This document shows, one piece after another, positions 1 to 7,618 of a DNA stretch of 58,123 nt. The position numbers were made by a program, and so were the translations under genes. The stretch's first letter is position 1, and each line of letters starts with the position of its first letter. This DNA comes from Sphingomonas echinoides (GTDB lineage Bacteria; Pseudomonadota; Alphaproteobacteria; Sphingomonadales; Sphingomonadaceae), in NCBI RefSeq assembly GCF_029623395.1, contig NZ_JAPYKK010000028.1:1-58123 (forward strand). Direction: 5' to 3'. The notes under the pieces were generated by a model. The model made no database searches. It saw only the letters and a list, made by a program, of their open reading frames with translations, and was not told the origin of the DNA.

Positions 1-17
1 ATCGTGTGATCGGTCAT
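1..17 (-). CDS. Start of a gene cut by the left edge, possibly the major capsid protein
   Basis: Only five codons (M-T-D-H-T) are visible. The ATG reads leftward from position 17 and has a GGGAGA ribosome-binding sequence about 8 bases upstream. Head modules of this kind place the major capsid gene after the prohead protease, so that is the expected identity, but nothing in the residues themselves shows it. A repeat element separates it from the protease gene. Confidence 0.25.
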
Positions 18-113
18 GTCATTCTCCCACGCCAAAGCACCCGGACGACACCGCCGCCGGGCAAAGAAAGTTGTGATTCTGCAATTTTGGAGAGCCGCCC
101 CCCGCCCCCCCGG

Positions 114-204
114 CGTCATCCTGAACTCGTTTCAGGATCCAGCCCTCAGCGAGTCCGGACCAAGCCCGCCGCACGGTGGATGCTGAAACACGTTCAGCAT
201 GACG
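114..204. repeat. Composite intergenic inverted repeat (two nested hairpins)
   Basis: Arm one (114-141) and arm two (177-204) are near-perfect inverted copies of each other, about 25 of 28 positions. Each arm is also a hairpin by itself: TCCTGAA pairs with TTCAGGA in the first, TGCTGAA with TTCAGCA in the second. It lies in the gap between the prohead protease gene and the next gene of the head cluster. Short REP-like elements of this type are common between genes in sphingomonads; the role is unknown. Confidence 0.75.
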
Positions 205-245
205 GCAGCTTTTGGGGCGAGCGGTGACGGCGGGGTGTTGCAGCT

Positions 246-623
246 TCAGCCCGAAATCGCGTGCACCCGCGCCAGCGGCTGCATCGGCTGCGCGACCAGG
301 CTCACCTCGATCAGATCGAGCGCGGTCAACTCGCGCACCGCCGCGCCCGTGCGCACGCCAGCCCGCACCCGATACCCGATCGAAAGCCCCGAAACGCCCC
401 CGCCGCGCACCATCCCCGCCAGCGCCGGATCGTCGATCCGCCCGATCACCCGCAACCCGCGCGAATCGGGCACGACCCGCTCGACCACGCCGACCGGCGC
501 CCCCCGGTGATGCCACAGCAACGGCACGGGTGCGGACACATCGAACGCCCCCGCCCGGATCACGTCGCCGCCGCGATCCACCCGATCGAACACCGCGGCA
601 TAGCCTGCGAACCGCAAACTCAC
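246..623 (-). CDS. HK97-family prohead protease (GTA/phage head maturation)
   Basis: The 125-residue product matches the compact HK97 prohead protease fold: it opens with SLRFAGYAAVFDRVDRGGD, has the LLWHHR histidine segment near the middle, and the GLSIGYR serine motif about 35 residues later, the expected His and Ser of this family. It would cleave the scaffold part of the capsid protein during head assembly. The start is GTG at 623, overlapping the TGA of the upstream DUF6127 gene (GTGA arrangement), so the genes are probably translationally coupled. It is short for a phage protease but in the range of GTA versions. Confidence 0.85.
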   Translation of the reverse strand: MSLRFAGYAAVFDRVDRGGDVIRAGAFDVSAPVPLLWHHRGAPVGVVERVVPDSRGLRVIGRIDDPALAGMVRGGGVSGLSIGYRVRAGVRTGAAVRELTALDLIEVSLVAQPMQPLARVHAISG

Positions 624-925
624 TTCACCCAGTCCCAGAAGCCGGTCTTCACCGCGATCCCGGTCAACAACAGCGCGCCGGCGATCCGCACGACCCACCC
701 CAAAGCCGCCTTCCACACGCGCTTCTTCGCGTCGCGCCACGCCCCCAGCAGCTCGCGCAGCTCCGCCATGTCCTTGGGCGCCGCGCCATCGTCCAACCCC
801 AGCCGCGCCAGCGCGCGCGTGGCGGACACCTCGCCCGCTTCCTCCGCGATCGCGCGCAGCGTCGTCAGGTCCGCGCCCTCGCTCGACCCTTGCGCGATCA
901 ACTGCGCCAGCAATGCACCACTCAT
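620..925 (-). CDS. DUF6127 family protein of the GTA/phage head cluster
   Basis: A 101-residue protein with an acidic, helical N-terminal half and one likely membrane or hydrophobic helix near the C terminus (residues about 76-92, VWKAALGWVVRIAGALLLTG is its core). It ends WDWVK. Small proteins of this type are found between portal and protease in sphingomonad GTA-like clusters and are annotated DUF6127; no function is established. Its ATG overlaps the portal stop (TAATG) and its stop overlaps the protease start, so it sits in a tightly coupled unit. Confidence 0.7.
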   Translation of the reverse strand: MSGALLAQLIAQGSSEGADLTTLRAIAEEAGEVSATRALARLGLDDGAAPKDMAELRELLGAWRDAKKRVWKAALGWVVRIAGALLLTGIAVKTGFWDWVK

Positions 926-2064
926 TACGCATCTCCCACACCAACTGGCGCGATGCCGAGCATCGCGCGTTTCTCCTCGGAACTCAGGAAATCGGCGGCG
1001 CTCACTTGCCCCCACAGCCGCTCGCGATCCTCCGCCAGCGCGGTGATCCGGTCGAGGTCGACGCCCAGCATCGGCGTATCGAACCACCCGCCGAGCGCCT
1101 GCCCCAGCGCCGCCAGGATCGACCCCGCCAACGGCAGGATCGCGAGCCGCCACAACGCGCGGTTCGCCTCGCGGTAATTGGCGTAGGTCGCGTCGCCGGG
1201 CAGCCCGAGCAGCATCGGCGGCACCCCGAAGGCGGTTGCGATCTCGCGCGCGGCGGTCGCCTTCATGCCCGCAAAGTCCATGTCGGCGGGGGTGAGACTC
1301 AGCGGTTGCCACTTGAGCCCGCCCTCGAGCAGCATCGGCCGGCCGGCGTTGCGCGCGCCGGCGAACCCCGCGTCGAGTTCGCCGCGCAACCGCTCGAATT
1401 GCTCGCGCGACAGGCTCGACCCGTCGCCCGGATCGTAGACCAGCGCGCCCGAGGGCCGCGCCGCATTGTCGAGCAGCGCGGTGTTCCACGCCGCCGCGGC
1501 ATTGTGCAGCGCCATCGCCCCCGCCGCGCTCGCCAGGCAGCCGAGCCCGTAATGGTCGTCGAGCGGATGGAACGCCTTGATATGCACCACCTGCGGCCGC
1601 CCCGCCGGATCCTCCGCAACCAACCGCACCGACCGCTCGCCGACGCCGTAGCGATAGGCGACCGGCCACCCCGCCGAATCGGGCTCGACCGTCACCCGCT
1701 CGGGCCGCAGCGCGAACAGCTCGACCACGTCGCCGCGCGCGTCGGTCAGCAATTGCACATAGGCGTTGCCGTGGAGCAGCAGTTGCGCCGCGACGCTCGC
1801 GCACAACGCCTGCCCGCCCGATCGCGCCTGGACCAGCGCGACGATCTCGGGCGCGCCCAGCAACGGCGCGTCCGCGATCCCCTCCGCAATCAGCCGCACC
1901 GCGCGCTGCGCGATCGCATTGCCGAGATACAGCGACCGCACCTGCGCCTCGTACGACCGCGGCACCTCCCCCACCCCGAACCCGCTCACGAACCGCGAGC
2001 GCGCACGATCGAGCGCCGGTCGCGATTCCTCGCGACCGGCGGCTTTCCAGCCGAACCATTTCAT
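925..2064 (-). CDS. Phage/GTA portal protein (HK97 type)
   Basis: A 379-residue portal protein, the ring through which DNA enters the head and to which the tail connector binds. Recognisable family segments are LYLGNAIAQRAVRLIAEGIAD near residue 45, LLLHGNAYVQLL near 95, and VPPMLLGLPGDATYANYREAN near 280, followed by the C-terminal SSEEKRAMLGI stretch. The ATG at 2064 (MKWFGWKAAG) is preferred over an ATG 14 codons upstream because AGGAGA lies 6 bases before it. A 232-base gap with a repeat separates it from the methyltransferase gene upstream on the same strand. Confidence 0.88.
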   Translation of the reverse strand: MKWFGWKAAGREESRPALDRARSRFVSGFGVGEVPRSYEAQVRSLYLGNAIAQRAVRLIAEGIADAPLLGAPEIVALVQARSGGQALCASVAAQLLLHGNAYVQLLTDARGDVVELFALRPERVTVEPDSAGWPVAYRYGVGERSVRLVAEDPAGRPQVVHIKAFHPLDDHYGLGCLASAAGAMALHNAAAAWNTALLDNAARPSGALVYDPGDGSSLSREQFERLRGELDAGFAGARNAGRPMLLEGGLKWQPLSLTPADMDFAGMKATAAREIATAFGVPPMLLGLPGDATYANYREANRALWRLAILPLAGSILAALGQALGGWFDTPMLGVDLDRITALAEDRERLWGQVSAADFLSSEEKRAMLGIAPVGVGDA

Positions 2065-2194
2065 GATGTTCTCCTGTGCGGGCGCGAGCCTATGCCCGCG
2101 CGCCATGATCGGCGCGCGGCGATCACCGCCGCCGATGCTTGTTCAATCCGTCATTCGGTACGCGCACTGGCGGGACGAGGTGCCGCCTACCCAT

Positions 2195-2264
2195 CCGTTC
2201 GGGCTGAGCGCAGTCGAAGCCCCACGCGCAGCGCAGGCCCTTCGACTGCGCTCAGGGCGAACGG
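2195..2264. repeat. Intergenic inverted repeat, family GTTCG-GCTGAGCG
   Basis: Arms 2195-2223 and 2236-2264 are inverted copies: CCGTTCGGGCTGAGCGCAG in the first answers CTGCGCTCAGGGCGAACGG in the second. It fills the gap between the methyltransferase gene and the portal gene. The same family recurs at 33820-33890 and, as a decayed half, near 17491-17524. On RNA it would form a long stable hairpin between two co-directional genes and could limit read-through. Confidence 0.8.
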
Positions 2265-2296
2265 AGGGGGAAACGCACGCCGGAGGCGATGCCCCC

Positions 2297-2968
2297 TTAC
2301 CCCCGCGTCGCGAACCAGATCACGTGGCGCGGCCCCTTGCCGTTCTGCCGCGCCTTGACCGCGACCTCGTCGACCAGGAACCCCGCCGCCTTCAGCCGCG
2401 TGACGAAGCGCGCATCGGGCGCCGCCGACCAGATCGCCAGCACGCCCCCCGGACGCAACGCCGCCCGCGCCGCCGACAGCCCGCGCGGCGCGTACAAGCG
2501 GTTGTTCTCCGCGCGCACCAGCCCGTCCGGGCCGTTATCCACGTCCAGCAGGATCGCGTCATAGCCACCCTCGGGCGCCAGGATCGCCTCCGCGACGTCG
2601 CCCTCGAACACCCGCACGCGCGGATCGTCGAGGCACCCGTCCGCCACCGCCGCCATCGGCCCGCGCGCCCACGCCAGGATTTGCGGCACCAGCTCGGCGA
2701 CGACGACCTCCGCGCGCACGCCCACGACCCCGAGCACCGCGCGCAGCGTAAACCCCATGCCGTAGCCGCCGATCAGCACCCGCGGCGCCGCGACACTCGA
2801 CACACGCGCGCACGCCATCGTGCCCAGCGCCTCTTCGGAGCCGTTCATCCGCGTGCTCATCAATTCGTTGCGATCGACCACGATCATGAAATCGGCCCCG
2901 CGCCGGTACAGCGTCATGGCGTCCCCACCGGGGATCTGCGCCGTGTCGATCAATTCGCGCGGTACCAT
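2297..2968 (-). CDS. Spermidine synthase-like SAM-dependent methyltransferase fold protein
   Basis: A 223-residue protein with a Rossmann-type fold. VLIGGYGMGFTLRAVL (residues about 64-79) is the glycine-rich SAM or decarboxylated-SAM loop, VVVAELVPQILAW the acidic strand end, and YDAILLDVDNGPDGL the motif IV region, all as in spermidine synthase-like proteins. It is shorter than true spermidine synthases and lacks an obvious N-terminal beta domain, so the reaction is uncertain. It follows the small TPR-like gene and precedes the portal gene, all on the minus strand, which places it inside a head/packaging gene cluster although it is a cellular-type enzyme. Confidence 0.75.
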   Translation of the reverse strand: MVPRELIDTAQIPGGDAMTLYRRGADFMIVVDRNELMSTRMNGSEEALGTMACARVSSVAAPRVLIGGYGMGFTLRAVLGVVGVRAEVVVAELVPQILAWARGPMAAVADGCLDDPRVRVFEGDVAEAILAPEGGYDAILLDVDNGPDGLVRAENNRLYAPRGLSAARAALRPGGVLAIWSAAPDARFVTRLKAAGFLVDEVAVKARQNGKGPRHVIWFATRG

Positions 2969-3071
2969 CGGACGCTATTTCCCTGCCGTCATCCGCATAC
3001 CGGGACGGCGGCGGAGGCTCGCGTCCCTACCGACCGGCGCGGCAAAAAGCCACGCCGGTCGGCGGTGGGGA

Positions 3072-3386
3072 TCAGCGTGCGGCGAGCACCGTTGCGCTCG
3101 CCAGCATGTGCCGCGCGACCTGATGCGACCAGATCGCATCGCCGGTCCGCGTTTCGAGCATCACATTGTCGAGCGTCAGCGCGCGGCGATAGACCGTCGC
3201 CGCCTCGCCGCTCCGCCCGGCGCGCGCATAAGCGTTGGCGAGTTCGATCTGCGCGCCGCCATCGCGCGGATCGACCTGCGCGCTCGCCTCGACCGACCGA
3301 ATCGCGTCGGCGGATCGGGGCGCGGCAACCGCCACGGTCGACAGGCTCGCCGCTGCAACCAAACCCAAAGCCAAGGTCCTGATCAT
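3072..3386 (-). CDS. Small exported TPR-like protein
   Basis: A 104-residue protein starting MIRTLALGLVAAASLSTVAV, a clear signal peptide with cleavage likely after AVAA near residue 23. The mature part holds about one and a half tetratricopeptide-like helices (AQIELANAYARAGRSGEAA). It should act in the periplasm. The ATG at 3386 has GGAG close upstream; an ATG five codons earlier has none. It lies between terL and the methyltransferase gene, where a phage module would not be expected to carry an exported protein. Confidence 0.65.
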   Translation of the reverse strand: MIRTLALGLVAAASLSTVAVAAPRSADAIRSVEASAQVDPRDGGAQIELANAYARAGRSGEAATVYRRALTLDNVMLETRTGDAIWSHQVARHMLASATVLAAR

Positions 3387-3510
3387 CGCTCCGTCTCCCA
3401 TATTGGTCTGTTGCAGTTTGATGACACATATGCTGCACTTTTGTGAAATGGTTTCTGCAGGGGGGTGCCCTCGGCAATTCGGGCTGCTTTGGTCTGGGGC
3501 GCACCGCCCC

Positions 3511-4878
3511 TCACGGCGCCCGGACGCTGGCCGTCCGGCGCTTCGCAAGCATCAGCTCGCCCAGCGCCCACACCAAGGCATCCGCGCGATCCGGAGACCG
3601 CCCCGGCCCCTGATACCCACCGCCAACGACCATCCCGCACAGCTCGGTCTCCAGCTCGGCGAACATCCCGACATGTGACACCCGCCCGCGCTCGTACAAA
3701 ATCGACACCGGCTCGGCGCGCGCGACCTTCCCCGCGGCGGCATGGACCAGCCGCAACGGCAGCCCCGCGTCCGCCGCGAGCAGCACGCTCTCGACCATCT
3801 TGCCGCCCTGGTTCTTCTCCGCGATCACCCGGTCAGCAGCGTGCCGCGCCGCGCATGCCGCCACCGCCTGCGCCCACCCTTCCGGCGACAGCCCGGAAAC
3901 GCTCGCATCCTCCAGCACATAGCCCCGCCCGTCGCGCCCCAGCGCGACCGCGACGATCCCGCACGCATCCCCCCGCCCCGAGTCGGTCCCGGCGGGCGGA
4001 TCGACCGCGACGATCGTCCGCACCAGCGCCGGCGCCGCCGCCACGCGACACGCATCGAATTGCGCACGCCGCCACAACGCGCCCTCGGCTTCCTCGATCA
4101 ATTCGCCCGCAATCTCCTGCCGCGCGAGCCGCGTTCCGCCATACGCGTCCTCCAGCGCCGCGATGAACGCATCCGGCAAATGCGGATTGTCCTGTGTCCG
4201 CCCGACCGTCTGGACGAGGTCGCGCAGCGCCATCACCCGCCGCATCAGCGGGATCGGCCTGGGCGTCGTCGTCACCAGCACGCGCGGATTGTCCCCCAGC
4301 CGCATCCCGAGCATCAGATTGTCCCACGCCGCGTCGCCGTAGCGCCACTTGGCAAGCTCGTCGCACCACGCCGCATGATGTTCGGGCCCGCGCAGCGCCT
4401 CCGGGCTCGCCGCCGAGAAGATCGCCGCACGCGCACCCGAGGCGAACACGATCTCGCCCGCGCCGCGTCGGTAATCGACCGGCGCATCGCCGCGCGCGAC
4501 CGAGACCAACCCGCTCTCGCCCTCGATCATCACGCGCCGCACGTCGTCGATCGTCGCGCCGACCAGCGCGATCCGCGCCCCCGGCATCGTCCGCGCGATC
4601 TCGCTGACCCATTCCGCCCCCGCGCGCGTCTTGCCGAACCCGCGCCCCGCACGGATCAGCCACACGCGCCAGTCGCCGGGCGGCGCGAGCTGCCCCGGAT
4701 GCGCCCACAGGAACCACGCGTCGTTGAGCGCGCGGCGGTGCGCCGCGCTCAGCCCGCGCAGCAGTTCGACGCGCTCCTCCACCGACAGCGCGAGCATTCG
4801 CTCGACCAACGCCGCCGTCGCGCGCGTGCCGCTCTTCCGCCGCACCGCCTTTCGCGCACGGCGCGTGCCGCCGCTCAT
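3511..4878 (-). CDS. Terminase large subunit / DNA-packaging ATPase
   Basis: A 455-residue packaging motor. The ATPase Walker A region is IRAGRGFGKTRAGAEW (about residues 75-90), and the Walker B acidic pair is in HAAWCDELAKW (about 168-178). The RNase H-like nuclease domain follows, with IVAVDPPAG and the later DRVIAEKNQGG segment carrying the expected acidic residues. It would cut and pump DNA into preformed heads. The ATG overlaps the stop of the small-terminase gene (ATGA). The length and organisation fit GTA terminases as well as prophage ones. Confidence 0.9.
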   Translation of the reverse strand: MSGGTRRARKAVRRKSGTRATAALVERMLALSVEERVELLRGLSAAHRRALNDAWFLWAHPGQLAPPGDWRVWLIRAGRGFGKTRAGAEWVSEIARTMPGARIALVGATIDDVRRVMIEGESGLVSVARGDAPVDYRRGAGEIVFASGARAAIFSAASPEALRGPEHHAAWCDELAKWRYGDAAWDNLMLGMRLGDNPRVLVTTTPRPIPLMRRVMALRDLVQTVGRTQDNPHLPDAFIAALEDAYGGTRLARQEIAGELIEEAEGALWRRAQFDACRVAAAPALVRTIVAVDPPAGTDSGRGDACGIVAVALGRDGRGYVLEDASVSGLSPEGWAQAVAACAARHAADRVIAEKNQGGKMVESVLLAADAGLPLRLVHAAAGKVARAEPVSILYERGRVSHVGMFAELETELCGMVVGGGYQGPGRSPDRADALVWALGELMLAKRRTASVRAP

Positions 4879-5360
4879 GCCGCACCCCGGCGTTTCTCGA
4901 TCGCGCGCAGCTTCCGCAGGATCGCCGTATCGGCGTCGGCGATCGTGCTCCGCGCCTCGGGTGGCCCCGCCTTGTCGGCGCGTTTCGCCGCGCCGCCGCG
5001 ATACGCGGTGAGCAGGCGCAGCGCGGCGTCCATGTCGAGGATCGTGCCGTGCGGCGTCTCGATCCCCGTCGCGCGCGCCGCGCCGGACAGGACGTGGCCA
5101 AGCACCAGCGTCTCGAGCAACTGATACCCGTTCTCGATCGCGGTCTGCCAGTCGCGGGCAAACGCCGCATCGTGCCGCCGCAAGGTATAGACCGCGCTGA
5201 CCCGGACGCCTGCCACCGCCGCGGACGCGGTGACGTTGCCGCTGATCGCCAGGTGATCGAGGAACTTGCCCTTGCGCAGCGGTGTCCAGCGGACCCACCG
5301 CCGGCTTTGCGACGTGGTCGCTTCGGGCGCCGCCTGTAGGGTGTCGGGTTGAAGGGCCAT
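4875..5360 (-). CDS. Small terminase-like DNA-binding protein
   Basis: A 161-residue protein directly upstream of and overlapping terL, the usual place of the small terminase subunit. The N-terminal part has a helix-turn-helix-like stretch, NVTASAAVAGVRVSAVYTLR (about residues 41-60), then FARDWQTAIENG, a pattern seen in phage small terminases. The C-terminal half contains LDMDAALRLLTAYR and a basic tail. It would recognise or simply hold DNA for packaging. Identity rests on position and the HTH; the family was not confirmed by search. Confidence 0.7.
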   Translation of the reverse strand: MALQPDTLQAAPEATTSQSRRWVRWTPLRKGKFLDHLAISGNVTASAAVAGVRVSAVYTLRRHDAAFARDWQTAIENGYQLLETLVLGHVLSGAARATGIETPHGTILDMDAALRLLTAYRGGAAKRADKAGPPEARSTIADADTAILRKLRAIEKRRGAA

Positions 5361-5489
5361 CGCTGTCTCCACCGGTTCGCGCCAACGCAAACGGGCCGGA
5401 AAGCGTCCCCGCCCCGGCCCGTCCTCACCGCCCTCTCACCCCACCCGTCTACTCGGCGGCGGCGGTGCGCAATTCTTCATCGTTCCTGT

Positions 5490-5518
5490 TATGTACCAAA
5501 GCAGCGTCGCGATGTCAA
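5490..5518 (-). promoter_or_regulatory. Sigma70-like promoter driving the packaging cluster
   Basis: On the minus strand TTGACA (5518-5513) is followed after exactly 17 bases by TACATA (5495-5490), close to the housekeeping consensus. Transcription would run leftward into the small-terminase gene, whose ATG is about 120 bases downstream. This is an unusually consensus-like promoter for a high-GC genome. The gap from 5361 to 5631 contains no supported gene. Confidence 0.6.
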
Positions 5519-5531
5519 GCACAATGTACCA
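5491..5531. promoter_or_regulatory. Pair of 8-base direct repeats around the promoter (possible operator)
   Basis: TGGTACAT (minus-strand reading) occurs at 5498-5491, overlapping the -10 element, and again at 5531-5524, just upstream of the -35. The centres are 33 bases apart, about three helical turns, so a repressor or activator bound at both would lie on the same face. No cognate regulator gene is adjacent. Confidence 0.4.
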
Positions 5532-5631
5532 GATCGGTTAGATACGGTTTTCCCTTTCGGTCGCGGCCTGAATCTCTGGACCGTTCTGCAGATCCGGGCG
5601 TTCGGCGGCTATCCTTTCAGGGAGACGGATC

Positions 5632-5838
5632 ATGGCGAAGACATTGGCAGGGTTTACGGTCAGCAAGTCTGGCGAAGACTATACGATCACGATCGAGGAA
5701 GAGGGCGGCGCGACCGAGGAATATACCGCGACCTACGACCAGCTCGACCTGATCGTCGAGACGGTCGGCGAGACGCTCGACGAAGACGAGGAAGAAGCGC
5801 TCGCGGTCGACGGCGAGGGCGACGAAGACAAGGACTAA
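5632..5838 (+). CDS. Small acidic hypothetical protein
   Basis: A 68-residue protein rich in Glu and Asp; the C-terminal third (ETLDEDEEEALAVDGEGDED) is almost entirely acidic. The N-terminal half has alternating hydrophobic residues suggesting beta strands (FTVSKSGEDYTITIEEEGG). AGGGAG lies 7 bases before the ATG, and a strong terminator follows, so it is a convincing independent gene. I do not recognise a named family. Confidence 0.7.
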   Translation: MAKTLAGFTVSKSGEDYTITIEEEGGATEEYTATYDQLDLIVETVGETLDEDEEEALAVDGEGDEDKD

Positions 5839-5873
5839 GCGACGCTCGCCCGGTTCGGGCGATGTCGGTGATA

Positions 5874-5910
5874 TAGCGCCGCGCGGCCCATGCCGTGCGG
5901 CGCTTTTTAT
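5874..5910 (+). terminator. Rho-independent terminator after the acidic protein gene
   Basis: AGCGCCGC at the left pairs with GCGGCGCT at the right around a C/G-rich loop, followed by TTTT then ATT. It lies 36 bases past the stop codon of the acidic protein gene. Confidence 0.75.
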
Positions 5911-6058
5911 TACGGTTAACGGTCGTGCGGTGGCAAGCCCGCCCACGCGTTACCTCCAGCCCGATCCGTTTACTTATGGCACACCGTCCCAAATCGGGAA
6001 ATTGACTCGCCCACACCAGACCCTGATCGTCGTGGTCACTATCCGGGGGGTCGCGTTC

Positions 6059-7564
6059 ATGACACGTATTTCGAAAGTTTCGCTGTGGATCCTCGCGCTT
6101 GGCCTCGCCACGCAAGCCGGCGCGACCGCGATCGTCAATCCGCTTCCCCCGATCCCGCCGGGCCGTACCGTCGGCGTTCAGCGGTTCCTCACGGTCCCCC
6201 CGCTCGCACAAGCCGGGTCGAGCGTCCGGATCCAGCAGATCCAGCCCGTTCGCGACGGATCGAACCGGTTGATGATCAACGATACGCGCGGCCTGCTCTA
6301 CGTCACCGACACGCGCGGCAGCGCGGCGCAGCCGTGGTTCGACATCCGGAGCCAGGGGGTCGGTTTCTCCAACAGCGCGAACAGCACGCAGACCGGGCTG
6401 ATGAGCTTCGCCTTCCATCCCAATTTCGGGCGGGACGCGGCCAAGCCGGGCTACGACACCTTTTATACGATGGACACCAGCGCCCCGACGGGTCGCGCGA
6501 CCTGGGCGGTCAGCGGCGCGCCCAACAATCACGAGAATATCGTCCACGAATGGACCGTCGCGGACCCGCACGCAGCGAGCGCGACGATCGTCTCGAACCG
6601 CGAAGTGCTGCGCGTGGCACAGCCCTATTCGGATCACGGCGCCGGGACGATCGCGTTCAACCCCGCCGCCGCCAGCGGCAGCACGGATTACGGCAAACTC
6701 TACATCGGGTTCGGCGACGGCGGGGCGGCGAACGACCCGTTCGACAGCGCGCAGAGCCTGACCAGCCCGTTCGGCAAGATCCTGCGGATCGACCCGGTCG
6801 ATCCCGACGGCGCGGGGCCGCGGACCTATGCGATCCCGGCGGGCAATCCGTTCGCCGACCAGCCCGATGCGCGCCCCGAGGTCTGGGCCTACGGCCTGCG
6901 CAACCCGCAGAATTTCTCGTTCGATCCGTCGACCGGATCGATGCTCATTTCGGACATCGGCCAGAATCAGATCGAGGAGGTCAACGTCGGGCTGGCCGGC
7001 GCCAATTACGGCTGGCCGCTGCGCGAGGGCACCTTCGCGCGCGGGACCAGCGGATCGGACTTCAACATCTACGCCACCCCCGCGAACGACGGGCGCTTCG
7101 CCGATCCGATCGCGCAATATGACCATGAGGAGATCTTCCGCGACGGTCACACGCTGGCCGGGGTCGGCGGCGCGTTCCTCTACGCCGGCACTGCGATTCC
7201 GGAGTTGATCGGCAAGGTCGTGCTGGGCGATCTGGTCACGGGACGGCTGTTCTATTTCTCGCCCGACGGCGCGGTGAACGGCGCGCCTGCGCCCCTGTCC
7301 GAACTGTTCCTGACGCTCGACGCCATGCCGACCACGATGCTGGCGCTCGCCGGAACGAGCAACGGCGCGGGCGGCCGCGTCGATCTGCGCCTCGGGCGCG
7401 ATGCCGATGGCGAACTCTATCTGCTCACCAAGACGCGGGGCGAAATCTTCCGGCTGGTCGGCAGCGTCCCCGAGCCCGCGACCTGGGCAATGCTGCTGCT
7501 CGGCTTCGCGATGATCGGCGGGATGGTCCGCCGCCGCGGCGCCGCGGCGACCGCGACGGCGTAA
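6059..7564 (+). CDS. PQQ-dependent sugar dehydrogenase-type protein with PEPxxWA-CTERM tail
   Basis: A 501-residue exported protein. The signal peptide is at residues 1-22 (ILALGLATQAGA). The body matches the glucose/sorbosone dehydrogenase beta-propeller family (PF07995): GLMSFAFHPNF, SDHGAGTIAFNP, YGKLYIGFGDGG, SPFGKILRIDP, WAYGLRNPQNFSFDP and GANYGWPLREG are characteristic. The C terminus, VPEPATWAMLLLGFAMIGG then RRRG, is a PEP-CTERM sorting signal: PEP motif, hydrophobic helix and arginine cluster, as processed by exosortase. It probably oxidises a sugar or similar compound at the cell surface; the substrate is unknown. The ATG at 6059 gives a proper signal peptide and has a G-run upstream. 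Confidence 0.88.
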   Translation: MTRISKVSLWILALGLATQAGATAIVNPLPPIPPGRTVGVQRFLTVPPLAQAGSSVRIQQIQPVRDGSNRLMINDTRGLLYVTDTRGSAAQPWFDIRSQGVGFSNSANSTQTGLMSFAFHPNFGRDAAKPGYDTFYTMDTSAPTGRATWAVSGAPNNHENIVHEWTVADPHAASATIVSNREVLRVAQPYSDHGAGTIAFNPAAASGSTDYGKLYIGFGDGGAANDPFDSAQSLTSPFGKILRIDPVDPDGAGPRTYAIPAGNPFADQPDARPEVWAYGLRNPQNFSFDPSTGSMLISDIGQNQIEEVNVGLAGANYGWPLREGTFARGTSGSDFNIYATPANDGRFADPIAQYDHEEIFRDGHTLAGVGGAFLYAGTAIPELIGKVVLGDLVTGRLFYFSPDGAVNGAPAPLSELFLTLDAMPTTMLALAGTSNGAGGRVDLRLGRDADGELYLLTKTRGEIFRLVGSVPEPATWAMLLLGFAMIGGMVRRRGAAATATA

Positions 7565-7570
7565 CGCCGT

Positions 7571-7610
7571 TCCGCGGGGGCCAAGCGATCCGTCGCCCGG
7601 CCCCCGCGGA
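7571..7610. terminator. Perfect inverted repeat between convergent genes
   Basis: TCCGCGGGGGCC (7571-7582) and GGCCCCCGCGGA (7599-7610) are perfect 12-base complements around a 16-base loop. The element sits exactly between the stop codons of two converging genes, so it probably works as a bidirectional terminator, though there is no T-run on either side. Confidence 0.55.
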
Positions 7611-7618
7611 CGTCAGGC

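Noticed and set aside
3387..3510. Possible promoter or PhaR-type CTGC/GCAG sites before the TPR-like gene
   Set aside because: TGCAG-like triplets are present but spacing does not fit a known binding site and no -10/-35 pair could be placed.
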